A stretch of 19,198 nt of DNA from DATKYV01 sp035528275. GTDB taxonomy: Bacteria; Acidobacteriota; Terriglobia; UBA7540. Every line of letters starts with the position of its first letter. Position 1 is the first letter of the stretch. The notes below the pieces were generated by a model that had not been told where the DNA came from, did not search any database, and saw only the letters and a program-made list of their open reading frames with translations. The stretch is from contig DATKYV010000211.1 in assembly GCA_035528275.1 (NCBI GenBank), forward strand, positions 1-19,198, read 5' to 3'. Positions 1 through 7,602 of the stretch are shown piece after piece. The translations under genes were made by a program, and so were the position numbers.

Positions 1-183
1 ATTGCAGGCACGAATGCCCGCGCCGATAACCGCAAAGCGAACCGTGTCCGAGGGAGGAACGGGACGGGGCGAGGCCCAGAGCGTGCGGGGCTCGAGCAGC
101 GTCACCTTCGCCGCCGCCCCCACCGCTGCCGCGCCCGCGCCCAGACGTATGAAGTCACGACGAGTAAGCGATTTATTGGGCAT
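1..183 (-). CDS. Tat-exported Gfo/Idh/MocA-family oxidoreductase, N-terminal fragment
   Basis: This gene is truncated by the window edge; only the first 61 codons are present. The ATG at 183-181 follows an AGGAGG Shine-Dalgarno (195-200). The protein opens with a twin-arginine signal (LTRRDFIRLGAG, then an Ala/Gly-rich hydrophobic stretch). After a short linker it enters a first beta strand and glycine-rich nucleotide-binding loop (VRFAVIGAGIRACN), typical of NAD(P)-dependent Gfo/Idh/MocA oxidoreductases, which act on sugars and their derivatives. Tat export implies that it folds with its cofactor before secretion. It is transcribed away from the GH2 gene that starts at 492, and a shared role in extracellular or periplasmic sugar processing is inferred. 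The substrate cannot be assigned because the substrate domain is outside the window. Confidence 0.85.
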   Translation of the reverse strand, partial: MPNKSLTRRDFIRLGAGAAAVGAAAKVTLLEPRTLWASPRPVPPSDTVRFAVIGAGIRACN

Positions 184-491
184 GGAGAACTAGACCTCCT
201 TGAATAGTCTGAAATTAGGGCCGGATAACACGCCCCAGTTTGCCAGAACTGACGCATGAGATAAAGCACTTTTGTGGTCAGCGCTCGAACAGCTTCCCGA
301 CGAGCCCAAACTCCGGGTCTTCATAACTCGCCGATACGGTTGGTGACACCCCGGCTCCATTCCAGGTTTGGGCCTCGTGACCGCAAACAGAGGTGCCCGA
401 TCGTCCGGCCGTTTGACACTCGGGTATAACATCTACCCAGCGGGCGCTCGGCTCACCTTTTCACGCCCGACTCTCCTCCGCGAGGACAGCC
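184..491. other. Divergent intergenic region between Gfo/Idh and GH2 genes
   Basis: A 308-bp region holds the 5' ends of two divergently transcribed Tat-substrate genes, so it should carry promoters in both directions and possibly a shared operator. I see the AGGAGG site for the leftward gene at 195-200 and a weak GAGG (482-485) before the rightward TTG start. TTGACA (413-418) and TATAAC (425-430) are present but only 6 bp apart, so they do not form a promoter with each other. I found no convincing operator palindrome, tRNA or small gene here. Confidence 0.5.
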
Positions 492-2633
492 TTGGCACAA
501 CTATCCAGAAGAGAACTCCTCAAGAGGTTCGGCACATCAGGGATGGCCGCTGCACTGGTCACCTCCGCCTCCACCGGCTCGCCGCTCCGGGGTGCGGATT
601 TCGCCTGTGCCTCGACCGAGATGTTTTCGCTGAGCGGGCTGTGGCTTTTCAAATTGGACCGCGAAAATCGCGGCAACGTTGAGAACTGGTATCGCTCCGA
701 AATGCCCGTCGAGGACTGGATACCCGTGATCGTCCCGCACACCTGGCAGATCGAGGCGGACTCTTCCGACTATCAGGGCGCGGCCTGGTATCGAGCAACC
801 TTTGAGGCGCCGGAGCGCTGGGGTGGGCAATCGGTTCGCGTGGAGTTTGAGGCGGTGTTTCACAGCGCGGAGGTCTGGCTGAACGGCCAGCGAGTGGGAA
901 AACACCTGAGGAGCGGCTACACGGCCTTCACGCTGGACCTCACGCCCGCGCTGCGGCCGGGCGGATTGAATACCCTCGTCGTCCGGGTCGATAACTCATT
1001 CGACGACGCCATGCTCCCGCGCGGCAACTCCTTCGACTGGACCGTGGACGGAGGCCTCATTCGCCCCGTGCATCTGCTGATTGCCCCGCGCGTCTGCATC
1101 GAGCGCGTGGATGTGGATGCCCTGCCCCACCTCGAATCCGCTTCGGCCGATCTCGTCGTCCATGCCGCGCTGCGGAATGACTCGGAGGATTTGGCGGACT
1201 TGACGCTCTCCTACGAGGTCTCTGAAGACGACAGTCGCCAGGTAGTCGCAAGGCAGCGCGGCGCCATGACGATCTCACTGAAGGCGGGAAGCGCTGAGAT
1301 GGTTGCTCTCCCCCATGCCGCGCTGCGGAATCCGCGCCTGTGGCACTTCGACCATCCGCAACTTTACCGCCTCGAGCTGCGAATCGAGCGGAGCGGCAAG
1401 GTCGTGCATTCCGCGGACACCACGTTCGGAGTGCGCAAGATCGAGGCGAAGGACCGCGGCTTCTATCTGAACGGTGAGCGAATATGGTTGATGGGCGTGG
1501 AGCGGATGGCCGGCAGCAATCCGCAGTACGGCATGGCCGAGCCGGAGTCATGGATTCGCCACGACCACGACGACATGAAGGAGCTGAACGCCGTCTTCAC
1601 CCGTGTCCACTGGCAACAGGACAGGCGGGTGCTCGAATATTGCGACCGGCACGGCATCCTCGTCCAGGTGGAAATTCCCGGCTGGGGGCCGAATACGTTC
1701 AAAGGCATGACCGCCGAGCCTTCAGCCGAAATCATGCAGAACGGCCTCGACCAGCTGCGGGAGATGATCAGCCGGGACCGCAACCATCCGTGCATCCTTT
1801 CCTGGGGCGTCTGCAATGAGGTCGACGGGCAGAATCCCCCTGCCCAGGCGTTCGTCCGGCGCATGTACAAGGAGGCCAAGCAGCTCGACCCGCACCGGCT
1901 GGTCACCTATGCTTCGAATTCGCTCCACAAGACGCCCGAGCGTGACGTGGCCGGCGAGATGGACTTCATCATGTGGAACGAATACTACGAATCGTGGCTG
2001 GGCGGAGGAATTGACGATGTGGGGCGGAATCTCGAAGCCATTCGCCGCGCCTTCCCCGAGAAGGTGCTGGTAATTTCCGAGTACGGGTACTGCGAATGCC
2101 GGCCGGATTTCTCGGGCGGTGATGCCCGCCGCATCGAGGTGCTTCGCGAGCATACCAACGCCTACCGCAAGTTTGAATGCGTCGGTGGCGCGATCTTTTT
2201 CTGCTACAACGACTATCGCACGCACATAGGAGATAAGGGCGTGGGCGCGCTCCGCCAGCGCGTGCACGGCGTGGTGGACGTCTACGGGGCGCGCAAAGCG
2301 TCATTCGAGGCGTTGCGGGAGGAGTCGAGCCCTGTCGAGCGCTTGAGCGTGGCGGCTGAGGGCTCAAGGCTCGCCGCCACCATCGTGACGCGAAGGAGGC
2401 TGCCGGCGTACACGCTGGAGGGGTACGCGTTGCGCTGGATCGTCTACGCCAACGGCAACCTGCCGATGGAGCAGCATGAGGTTCGCCTGCCGCCCCTTCC
2501 CCCCGGCCAGCAGGCAACCGTGTTCCTGCCTTATGCGCAGAAGAACCCTGAACGCGTGCGAGTGGATATCATGCGGCCCACCGGCTTTTCCGCGCTAACC
2601 GCCGAATGGAAACCCGCCGGCGAGATCGGCTAG
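492..2633 (+). CDS. Glycoside hydrolase family 2 protein, Tat-exported
   Basis: This is a 713-residue beta-galactosidase/beta-glucuronidase-like enzyme that hydrolyses terminal beta-linked sugars. Residues 1-35 form a twin-arginine signal (SRRELLKRF plus an Ala-rich segment), so it is exported folded. Residues 45-200 are the GH2 jelly-roll sugar-binding domain (PHTW at 82-85, GAAWYR, VWLNGQRVG). Residues 205-310 are Ig-like and about 315-600 are the TIM barrel. The expected acid/base is Glu443 in the CNE motif and the nucleophile is Glu530 in ISEYG, so it should be active. About 100 C-terminal residues form an additional domain. The TTG start at 492 is chosen because it alone keeps the complete Tat signal; GAGG at 482-485 can serve as ribosome binding site. 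Its stop overlaps that of the convergent M50 gene. Exact substrate is unknown. Confidence 0.92.
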   Translation: MAQLSRRELLKRFGTSGMAAALVTSASTGSPLRGADFACASTEMFSLSGLWLFKLDRENRGNVENWYRSEMPVEDWIPVIVPHTWQIEADSSDYQGAAWYRATFEAPERWGGQSVRVEFEAVFHSAEVWLNGQRVGKHLRSGYTAFTLDLTPALRPGGLNTLVVRVDNSFDDAMLPRGNSFDWTVDGGLIRPVHLLIAPRVCIERVDVDALPHLESASADLVVHAALRNDSEDLADLTLSYEVSEDDSRQVVARQRGAMTISLKAGSAEMVALPHAALRNPRLWHFDHPQLYRLELRIERSGKVVHSADTTFGVRKIEAKDRGFYLNGERIWLMGVERMAGSNPQYGMAEPESWIRHDHDDMKELNAVFTRVHWQQDRRVLEYCDRHGILVQVEIPGWGPNTFKGMTAEPSAEIMQNGLDQLREMISRDRNHPCILSWGVCNEVDGQNPPAQAFVRRMYKEAKQLDPHRLVTYASNSLHKTPERDVAGEMDFIMWNEYYESWLGGGIDDVGRNLEAIRRAFPEKVLVISEYGYCECRPDFSGGDARRIEVLREHTNAYRKFECVGGAIFFCYNDYRTHIGDKGVGALRQRVHGVVDVYGARKASFEALREESSPVERLSVAAEGSRLAATIVTRRRLPAYTLEGYALRWIVYANGNLPMEQHEVRLPPLPPGQQATVFLPYAQKNPERVRVDIMRPTGFSALTAEWKPAGEIG

Positions 2634-3331
2634 GAAACAACGCCTAAGTAGATGAGAGCCAGGCTCAGACCGAAAATCGGTCCGAAGATATAGGGGAAGA
2701 CTTTCCAGCAGAGGACCAAGCCGACGATGGCAAGCGTCGGGTTGCGCGTCAGGGCGGCAAAACGGCGCGAAGCGTTTTCCGGCAGGACCAGACCCAGCGC
2801 CGCGTGACCGTCGAGCGGTGGCAAGGGCAGGAGATTGAAAATCGCGAGCAGCAAATTGAGCGAGAATAGGACGCTCAGAAAAAACGCCACACCCTCAGCA
2901 AGCCCCGGCGAAGCGGCGCCGACCACGTGATCGAACCGGATGATTTCCGGCGGCGTAAGTACACCGGCGAGCATCAGAAGGCGGATGAGCAGCACGGCGA
3001 GCAGCATAAGGCAGAGGTTGGCGGTAGGTCCGGCAACCGCCATCCACGCCGCGCGGCGCGGGTGACGGTCGCGCCAGAGCGGGTCGTAGGGCGCGCTCGC
3101 CCAGCCGATCATCCAACCGCCCAGTGCGTAAGAAGCAATGGGTACAATGATGGTGCCGAAGACTTCGCGTTGCATGTGGGGAATGGGATTTAACGTCACC
3201 TGCCCGCCCCGCGCCGCCGTCGGGTCGCCACCCCACTTCGCCACTAGGGCGTGCGCCGCCTCGTGGCAGGTGAGCGAAAAGAGGAAAACGACGTACCACA
3301 CTGCGCCGGTGGCGATGAGTTGCGGGTCCAT
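2630..3331 (-). CDS. Site-2 protease-like M50 family metallopeptidase
   Basis: This is a 233-residue integral-membrane zinc metalloprotease of the small bacterial M50B type (YwhC/Rv-like rhomboid-sized S2P), without a PDZ domain. The zinc motif HEAAH sits at residues 23-27 inside the first membrane segment, with the third ligand Asp174 in NLLPLPPLDG (166-175). Hydrophobic segments near 8-30, 58-78, 92-125, 145-170 and 200-232 give four to six membrane passes. Such proteins cleave substrates within the membrane; the substrate here is unknown. The ATG at 3331 lacks a strong Shine-Dalgarno sequence. The gene is convergent with the GH2 gene, and the two stop codons share the palindrome CTAG (2630-2633), so no intrinsic terminator fits between them. 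Confidence 0.93.
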   Translation of the reverse strand: MDPQLIATGAVWYVVFLFSLTCHEAAHALVAKWGGDPTAARGGQVTLNPIPHMQREVFGTIIVPIASYALGGWMIGWASAPYDPLWRDRHPRRAAWMAVAGPTANLCLMLLAVLLIRLLMLAGVLTPPEIIRFDHVVGAASPGLAEGVAFFLSVLFSLNLLLAIFNLLPLPPLDGHAALGLVLPENASRRFAALTRNPTLAIVGLVLCWKVFPYIFGPIFGLSLALIYLGVVS

Positions 3332-3591
3332 GCGTGGAATCTATCAGACGTGGGATGCTGGGCGCTAGGTGTATTAGGAGCGGACCGCGTCTAATAACGC
3401 GGATTCTTGCTCGCAGCCTGTGACCGTCGAGACAATCTGACAAGAAGAACCCAAGACTTACCGAAGTATTCCGCGCCTACTGGCCAATGTCCAACGCCTT
3501 GAACCCACACGTGCGAAGGACTATGATGCCGGCATGCGATAACCTGCCATCACAGCCTTTCAAACTCTTAGCAGTGTGGAACTAAGGTGTG

Positions 3592-3622
3592 CTCTGACTC
3601 AAACTGAGCAGAGGAGGAAACT
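3592..3622 (+). promoter_or_regulatory. Hairpin abutting the SDR ribosome-binding site
   Basis: An inverted repeat CTCTG-A-CTCA / TGAG-CAGAG (3592-3613; nine pairs with one bulged A) ends directly in the GAGGAGG Shine-Dalgarno of the SDR gene (3611-3617). If folded in the mRNA it would cover the first bases of the ribosome-binding site; as DNA it could equally be a small operator. Either role is an inference from position. The 291-bp gap upstream (3332-3622) holds only a weak 6-bp hairpin (CCGCGT/ACGCGG, 3385-3402) and no gene I recognise. Confidence 0.35.
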
Positions 3623-4516
3623 ATGATCGATCCAGGACTAAGAAACCGGGTCGTGCTTGTTACGGGTGGGAACAATCCGCACGGGATTGGCGCCGCAACC
3701 GCTAAGGCCTGTGCTCTCCACGGTGCGGCGGTGTTTATCCACTATTTCCGCATGCCTACTCCCGAGTTTGCCGAGGCTGCAGGACCCAGTGCCCCAGCAG
3801 GGCCAAGCGTCGGGTTCTACTACTCGATGCAACAGCACTCCGCTCAGGAGGTCGTGAGTGCCATTCGTGCAGCCGGGGGACGGGCTGAGGCGTGGGAAGC
3901 CGACCTGGCTGATCCAACGGCTATCCCGCAACTGTTCGACCGGGCCGAGCAGGCGTTGGGTCCGGTGGAGGTGCTGGTCAACAATGCCGCCACGGATGAG
4001 TTCGATACTTTTCTGCCGGCGAAATCATCGACCCAGGGAGATCGGAGCGACGCGACGGGGCTTCCGATTGAGACTGTCACGGTGGCAAGTCACGACCGAT
4101 CGTTTGCAGTCAACAGCCGTGCAGTCGCATTGTTGATGGCGGAATTCGCTCGCCGTCAGATTGCCTCGGGTCGGCGCTGGGGACGAGTCATCAACGTGAG
4201 CACCGATGGTGCCTCGGGGTACCCGAGCAACGTCTCGTACTGGGCGAGCAAGCACGCGATGGAATCATTCAGTCGGGCTGCGGCCGCAGAGCTTGGGCCC
4301 TTCGGCATCACCGTCAATGTGGTCTCACCGGGGCCCATACAAACGGGCTGGATTTCACCAGATCTGGAGGCAAAGATCTTGCCGAACATTCCCCTCCGGC
4401 GGGTAGGCCAACCGGAGGACATAGCTGACGCGATCGTGTTCTTCGCATCCCAACAGGCGTGCTGGATTACCGGACAACTGCTCTACGTCGGCGGCGGCAA
4501 TAGAATGCACCAATAG
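3623..4516 (+). CDS. Short-chain dehydrogenase/reductase (SDR) family oxidoreductase
   Basis: This is a 297-residue classical SDR, slightly longer than the usual 250. The NAD(P) loop is a variant TGGNNPHGIG (14-23), which keeps the TG...GIG pattern, and the adenine-ring NNAA motif is at 120-123. The catalytic Ser193 (NVST), Tyr206 and Lys210 (YWASK) are all present, so it should be active. The PGPIQTGW loop (236-243) and the C-terminal GQLLYVGGG are family-typical. Residues 44-66 and 130-150 are inserts relative to a minimal SDR and probably shape the substrate pocket. The ATG at 3623 is set by GAGGAGG at 3611-3617. It stands alone between the M50 gene and the convergent toxin-antitoxin cassette. 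FabG-like or sugar/alcohol oxidoreductase roles are both possible, and the sequence does not decide. Confidence 0.9.
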   Translation: MIDPGLRNRVVLVTGGNNPHGIGAATAKACALHGAAVFIHYFRMPTPEFAEAAGPSAPAGPSVGFYYSMQQHSAQEVVSAIRAAGGRAEAWEADLADPTAIPQLFDRAEQALGPVEVLVNNAATDEFDTFLPAKSSTQGDRSDATGLPIETVTVASHDRSFAVNSRAVALLMAEFARRQIASGRRWGRVINVSTDGASGYPSNVSYWASKHAMESFSRAAAAELGPFGITVNVVSPGPIQTGWISPDLEAKILPNIPLRRVGQPEDIADAIVFFASQQACWITGQLLYVGGGNRMHQ

Positions 4517-4659
4517 CCAATGCCGAGGACGATCTACGCGGCACCGAAACTAAGACAGGAACGGACGAGCCAAGCTTCTCTGAACTGGAGAGTCAGCTCC
4601 GGAAGACAAAGGCCGCGATGGCTTGTGGCCGAATAGACCTCGATATAAGCCTCCGGCGG

Positions 4660-4875
4660 CTATGCGGGAACCTCAACGTAGGCGGAGTAGGTGTGGGGTG
4701 CGGGGACTTCCAACCCTTCATGCCGCAGGCCGTCCAGGTGGAACTCGATCGCCTCACGCTTGTTGCGCTGGACCTCCTCACGCGTGCGGCCTGTGGAAAC
4801 ACAACCGTCCAAACGCGGAGAGTAAGCGGAATAGCCGGTGCCGGTTTCCTCGAAGACGGCCAAGTATCTCCTCAT
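4660..4875 (-). CDS. HicB-like antitoxin
   Basis: A 71-residue protein with the partly degraded RNase-H-like fold of HicB antitoxins: a first strand (RRYLAVFEE), the GYSAYSPRLDGCVSTG segment that matches the family pattern Y.a..Pdl.Gc.s.G.t, then a helix with REEVQRNKREAIEFHLDGL. Such proteins neutralise HicA-type RNases, and many carry a DNA-binding tail. This one ends soon after the core fold, so it lacks an obvious DNA-binding domain. The ATG overlaps the stop of the upstream RelE-like gene in ATGA (4875-4872), implying translational coupling. There is no hicA partner nearby; its neighbour is a RelE/ParE-type protein, which is unusual. Its role as the antitoxin of this cassette is inferred. 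Confidence 0.8.
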   Translation of the reverse strand: MRRYLAVFEETGTGYSAYSPRLDGCVSTGRTREEVQRNKREAIEFHLDGLRHEGLEVPAPHTYSAYVEVPA

Positions 4876-5141
4876 CGCATTGAACGGTACGCCTCGCGTC
4901 GATGCGCAACGCGTGCAATGGTTACGCGTTTCGCCGCGTCGTCAATCAAATAGAGCACTCGATAGTCACCCGCACGCAGCCGCCATTCGTTTTCGAAGCC
5001 AACCAGCTTCTTACAGCCAGGCGGGCGCGGATTATTCTCAAGTCGGGTGATCGCGGCTGCGATCCGATTATGAACCTCAGGGGGAAGCCGTCGGAGATCA
5101 CGGCGCGCAGCCGGGAGGAGAGAAACGGAATAGGAGCTCAA
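4872..5141 (-). CDS. RelE/ParE-family toxin-like protein
   Basis: An 89-residue protein with the RelE/ParE superfamily pattern: SYSVSLLPAARRDLRRLPPEV at the start (beta strand then basic helix), a second helix HNRIAAAITRLENNPRP, then the strands WRLRAGDYRVLYLIDD and VTIARVAHRREAYR. The R..YRV.Y.ID core and C-terminal arginines are family-typical. RelE members cleave mRNA on the ribosome and ParE members poison gyrase; sequence alone does not decide here. The TTG start (5141-5139) overlaps the upstream gene's TGA in TTGA, and the stop overlaps the hicB-like ATG, so it lies in the middle of a three-gene coupled cassette. No strong Shine-Dalgarno precedes it, consistent with coupling. Confidence 0.85.
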   Translation of the reverse strand: MSSYSVSLLPAARRDLRRLPPEVHNRIAAAITRLENNPRPPGCKKLVGFENEWRLRAGDYRVLYLIDDAAKRVTIARVAHRREAYRSMR

Positions 5142-5371
5142 CGCGACGCGGCCCTTTTGCGCCGCAAATAAGCTCGCCAGGATGTTTTCTTCCCGGGCTC
5201 TTGCAGGGCTCCCTGAATCAAGAAGTGATCGTAGAGGTCAGCGAGGATTCTTTGGTCGCGGAGGATGCGGAGCGCTAGCCGTCGGCGCTTCTCGCGGTTC
5301 AGGCCGAGGAACGCTCGGTAGAGCGCTGTTTCTCCCCCCGCTTTCGATGCAACGTGCGAATCACTCCTCAT
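5138..5371 (-). CDS. Small helical protein upstream of RelE-like toxin; putative antitoxin
   Basis: I do not recognise this 77-residue protein by name. It is basic and helix-rich, with segments ALYRAFLGLNREKRRRLALRIL and QRILADLYDHFLIQGALQ, and a basic tail (SWRAYLRRKR). The position (first gene, overlapping the toxin start by 4 nt) and small size fit an antitoxin or accessory factor of the RelE-like protein, but that is an inference. The ATG at 5371 is preferred over a TTG at 5407, because the TTG would lie within the U-tract side of the rRNA terminator. Only 38 bp separate this start from the terminator stem, leaving little room for a promoter of its own. Confidence 0.65.
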   Translation of the reverse strand: MRSDSHVASKAGGETALYRAFLGLNREKRRRLALRILRDQRILADLYDHFLIQGALQEPGKKTSWRAYLRRKRAASR

Positions 5372-5398
5372 AATTCTTACCCTATCAGATGCGCCCAG

Positions 5399-5432
5399 TA
5401 AAAGCAAAAGGGCCGCGAGTCATCGCGGCCCT
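5399..5432 (-). terminator. Intrinsic terminator of the 16S rRNA transcription unit
   Basis: On the minus strand a perfect 9-bp stem GGGCCGCGA/TCGCGGCCC with a 4-nt loop (5410-5431, extendable by AA/TT pairs to 5408-5433) is followed by the U-rich run TTTTGCTTTTA. It lies about 200 nt beyond the 16S 3' end and downstream of the trailer stem, so it would end the rRNA transcript before the toxin-antitoxin cassette. The flanking AAAGC/GCTTT adds partial further symmetry. Confidence 0.8.
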
Positions 5433-5467
5433 TGGCTTTAGACTTTGGACTCTCGACTGTTAACAGC

Positions 5468-5525
5468 CGCAGACCTGAAGGTCTGCGCTACGAAATAGAA
5501 ACGGCGGTCATAGACCGCCGCTACA
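5468..5525. repeat. Two TAGCG-flanked palindromic hairpin elements
   Basis: Two short hairpins stand side by side in the 16S trailer. CGCAGACCT/AGGTCTGCG (5468-5487) has a 9-bp stem, and CGGCGGTC/GACCGCCG (5502-5520) has an 8-bp stem. On the minus strand each is preceded by GTAG (5488-5491 and 5521-5524), so the pattern reads GTAG-CG-hairpin. The same GTAGC flank with different stem sequences recurs at 14143-14245. The stem sequence varies while the pairing and flank are kept, which suggests a family of small structured repeats rather than chance. Confidence 0.6.
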
Positions 5526-5542
5526 GGAACGAAATTATCGCC

Positions 5543-5569
5543 CTTTGACAACTGAGTTGAGCAGCCACG
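5543..5569 (-). other. 3' strand of the pre-16S rRNA processing stem
   Basis: These 27 nt of the 16S trailer are complementary to leader positions 7354-7381. The pairing is continuous except for one G-U wobble and one bulged U on the leader side. This brackets the 16S gene exactly as RNase III processing stems do in bacterial rRNA precursors. It is direct sequence evidence that this 16S is matured from its own transcript. Confidence 0.85.
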
Positions 5570-5587
5570 CCGGGCTGAGCGATGCGC

Positions 5588-5618
5588 CCCGAGCCTTCCC
5601 GGCAAGCCGGGACTCGGG
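5588..5618. repeat. TTCCCGG-CAAG-CCGGGA hairpin with paired flanks
   Basis: A core TCCCGG/CCGGGA stem with a CAAG loop (5597-5612) is extended by CCCGAG/CTCGGG (5588-5593 with 5613-5618) across a 3-nt bulge. It sits in the trailer between the 16S 3' end and the processing stem. An 18-nt core (5595-5612) matches 14421-14438 at 17 of 18 positions, while the outer pairs differ but still pair there. Confidence 0.6.
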
Positions 5619-5630
5619 ACCGGTTCTCTC

Positions 5631-7183
<1,553 letters not shown>

Positions 7184-7510
7184 AACTTGGCTGACGCGCC
7201 GGCCGGCCTTGCGGACGACCCGCGCGCTGATATTTTGGAGTTCCCCCTCCGGCCTTGCGGCAGGAAGGAGATTCCACATTCCGCTCCTTGCCGTCGGAGC
7301 AGAATGGGTCACTCAGCTTCGGCACGCTCCCGCAGAACGGGATTGTGCCTTGACGTGGCATGCTCAACTCAATTGTCAAAGAACTGTTCTTCCCACCTTT
7401 CGGCGGGTCCCCCTCTAGGGGGTGGGGTCGACAGTACTGCGTCTAGCCCTGGTATCTGGCTCGGCTCCTTACTGCCGACAACTCTGTGGGATCTTTTCCT
7501 TGCAGAGCAA
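7184..7510 (-). other. 16S rRNA 5' leader
   Basis: About 327 nt lie between the predicted transcription start and the mature 16S. In transcript order the leader shows CCCCCT/AGGGGG (7409-7422), then a CCCGCC-GAAA-GGTGGG hairpin with a GNRA-type loop (7392-7407), then GTTCTTTGACAAT (7385-7373), a boxA-like match to the E. coli antitermination element TGCTCTTTAACA. The boxA-like sequence runs into the 5' strand of the processing stem (7381-7354). The remaining 170 nt to the 16S start have no feature I can name beyond GC-rich self-complementary stretches. Confidence 0.65.
7354..7381 (-). other. 5' strand of the pre-16S rRNA processing stem
   Basis: These 28 leader nt pair with trailer positions 5543-5569 (26 Watson-Crick pairs, one wobble, one bulge). 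The stem would loop out the entire 16S, the standard RNase III processing arrangement. The first part overlaps the boxA-like CTTTGACAA. Confidence 0.85.
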
Positions 7511-7516
7511 TTTCTA

Positions 7517-7545
7517 ACATTACAGCAGGAAAACCTCTTTGTCAA
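7517..7545 (-). promoter_or_regulatory. Sigma70-type promoter of the 16S unit
   Basis: On the minus strand a perfect -35 TTGACA (7545-7540) and a -10 TAATGT (7522-7517) are separated by exactly 17 nt. It lies 58 bp after the glgC stop and about 330 nt before the 16S gene, and directs transcription into the leader. This strength and location are what is expected of an rRNA promoter and mean that the 16S does not depend on read-through from glgC. Confidence 0.8.
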
Positions 7546-7602
7546 GTGGGAACAATTGCACCGCCCCATGCCTTCCCGGTCAGGCGGCGCGCCCCGCACT
7601 GG

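Noticed and set aside
413..430. TTGACA and TATAAC as a promoter for the GH2 gene
   Set aside because: The spacing is 6 bp instead of about 17, and neither box has a suitable partner at the proper distance.
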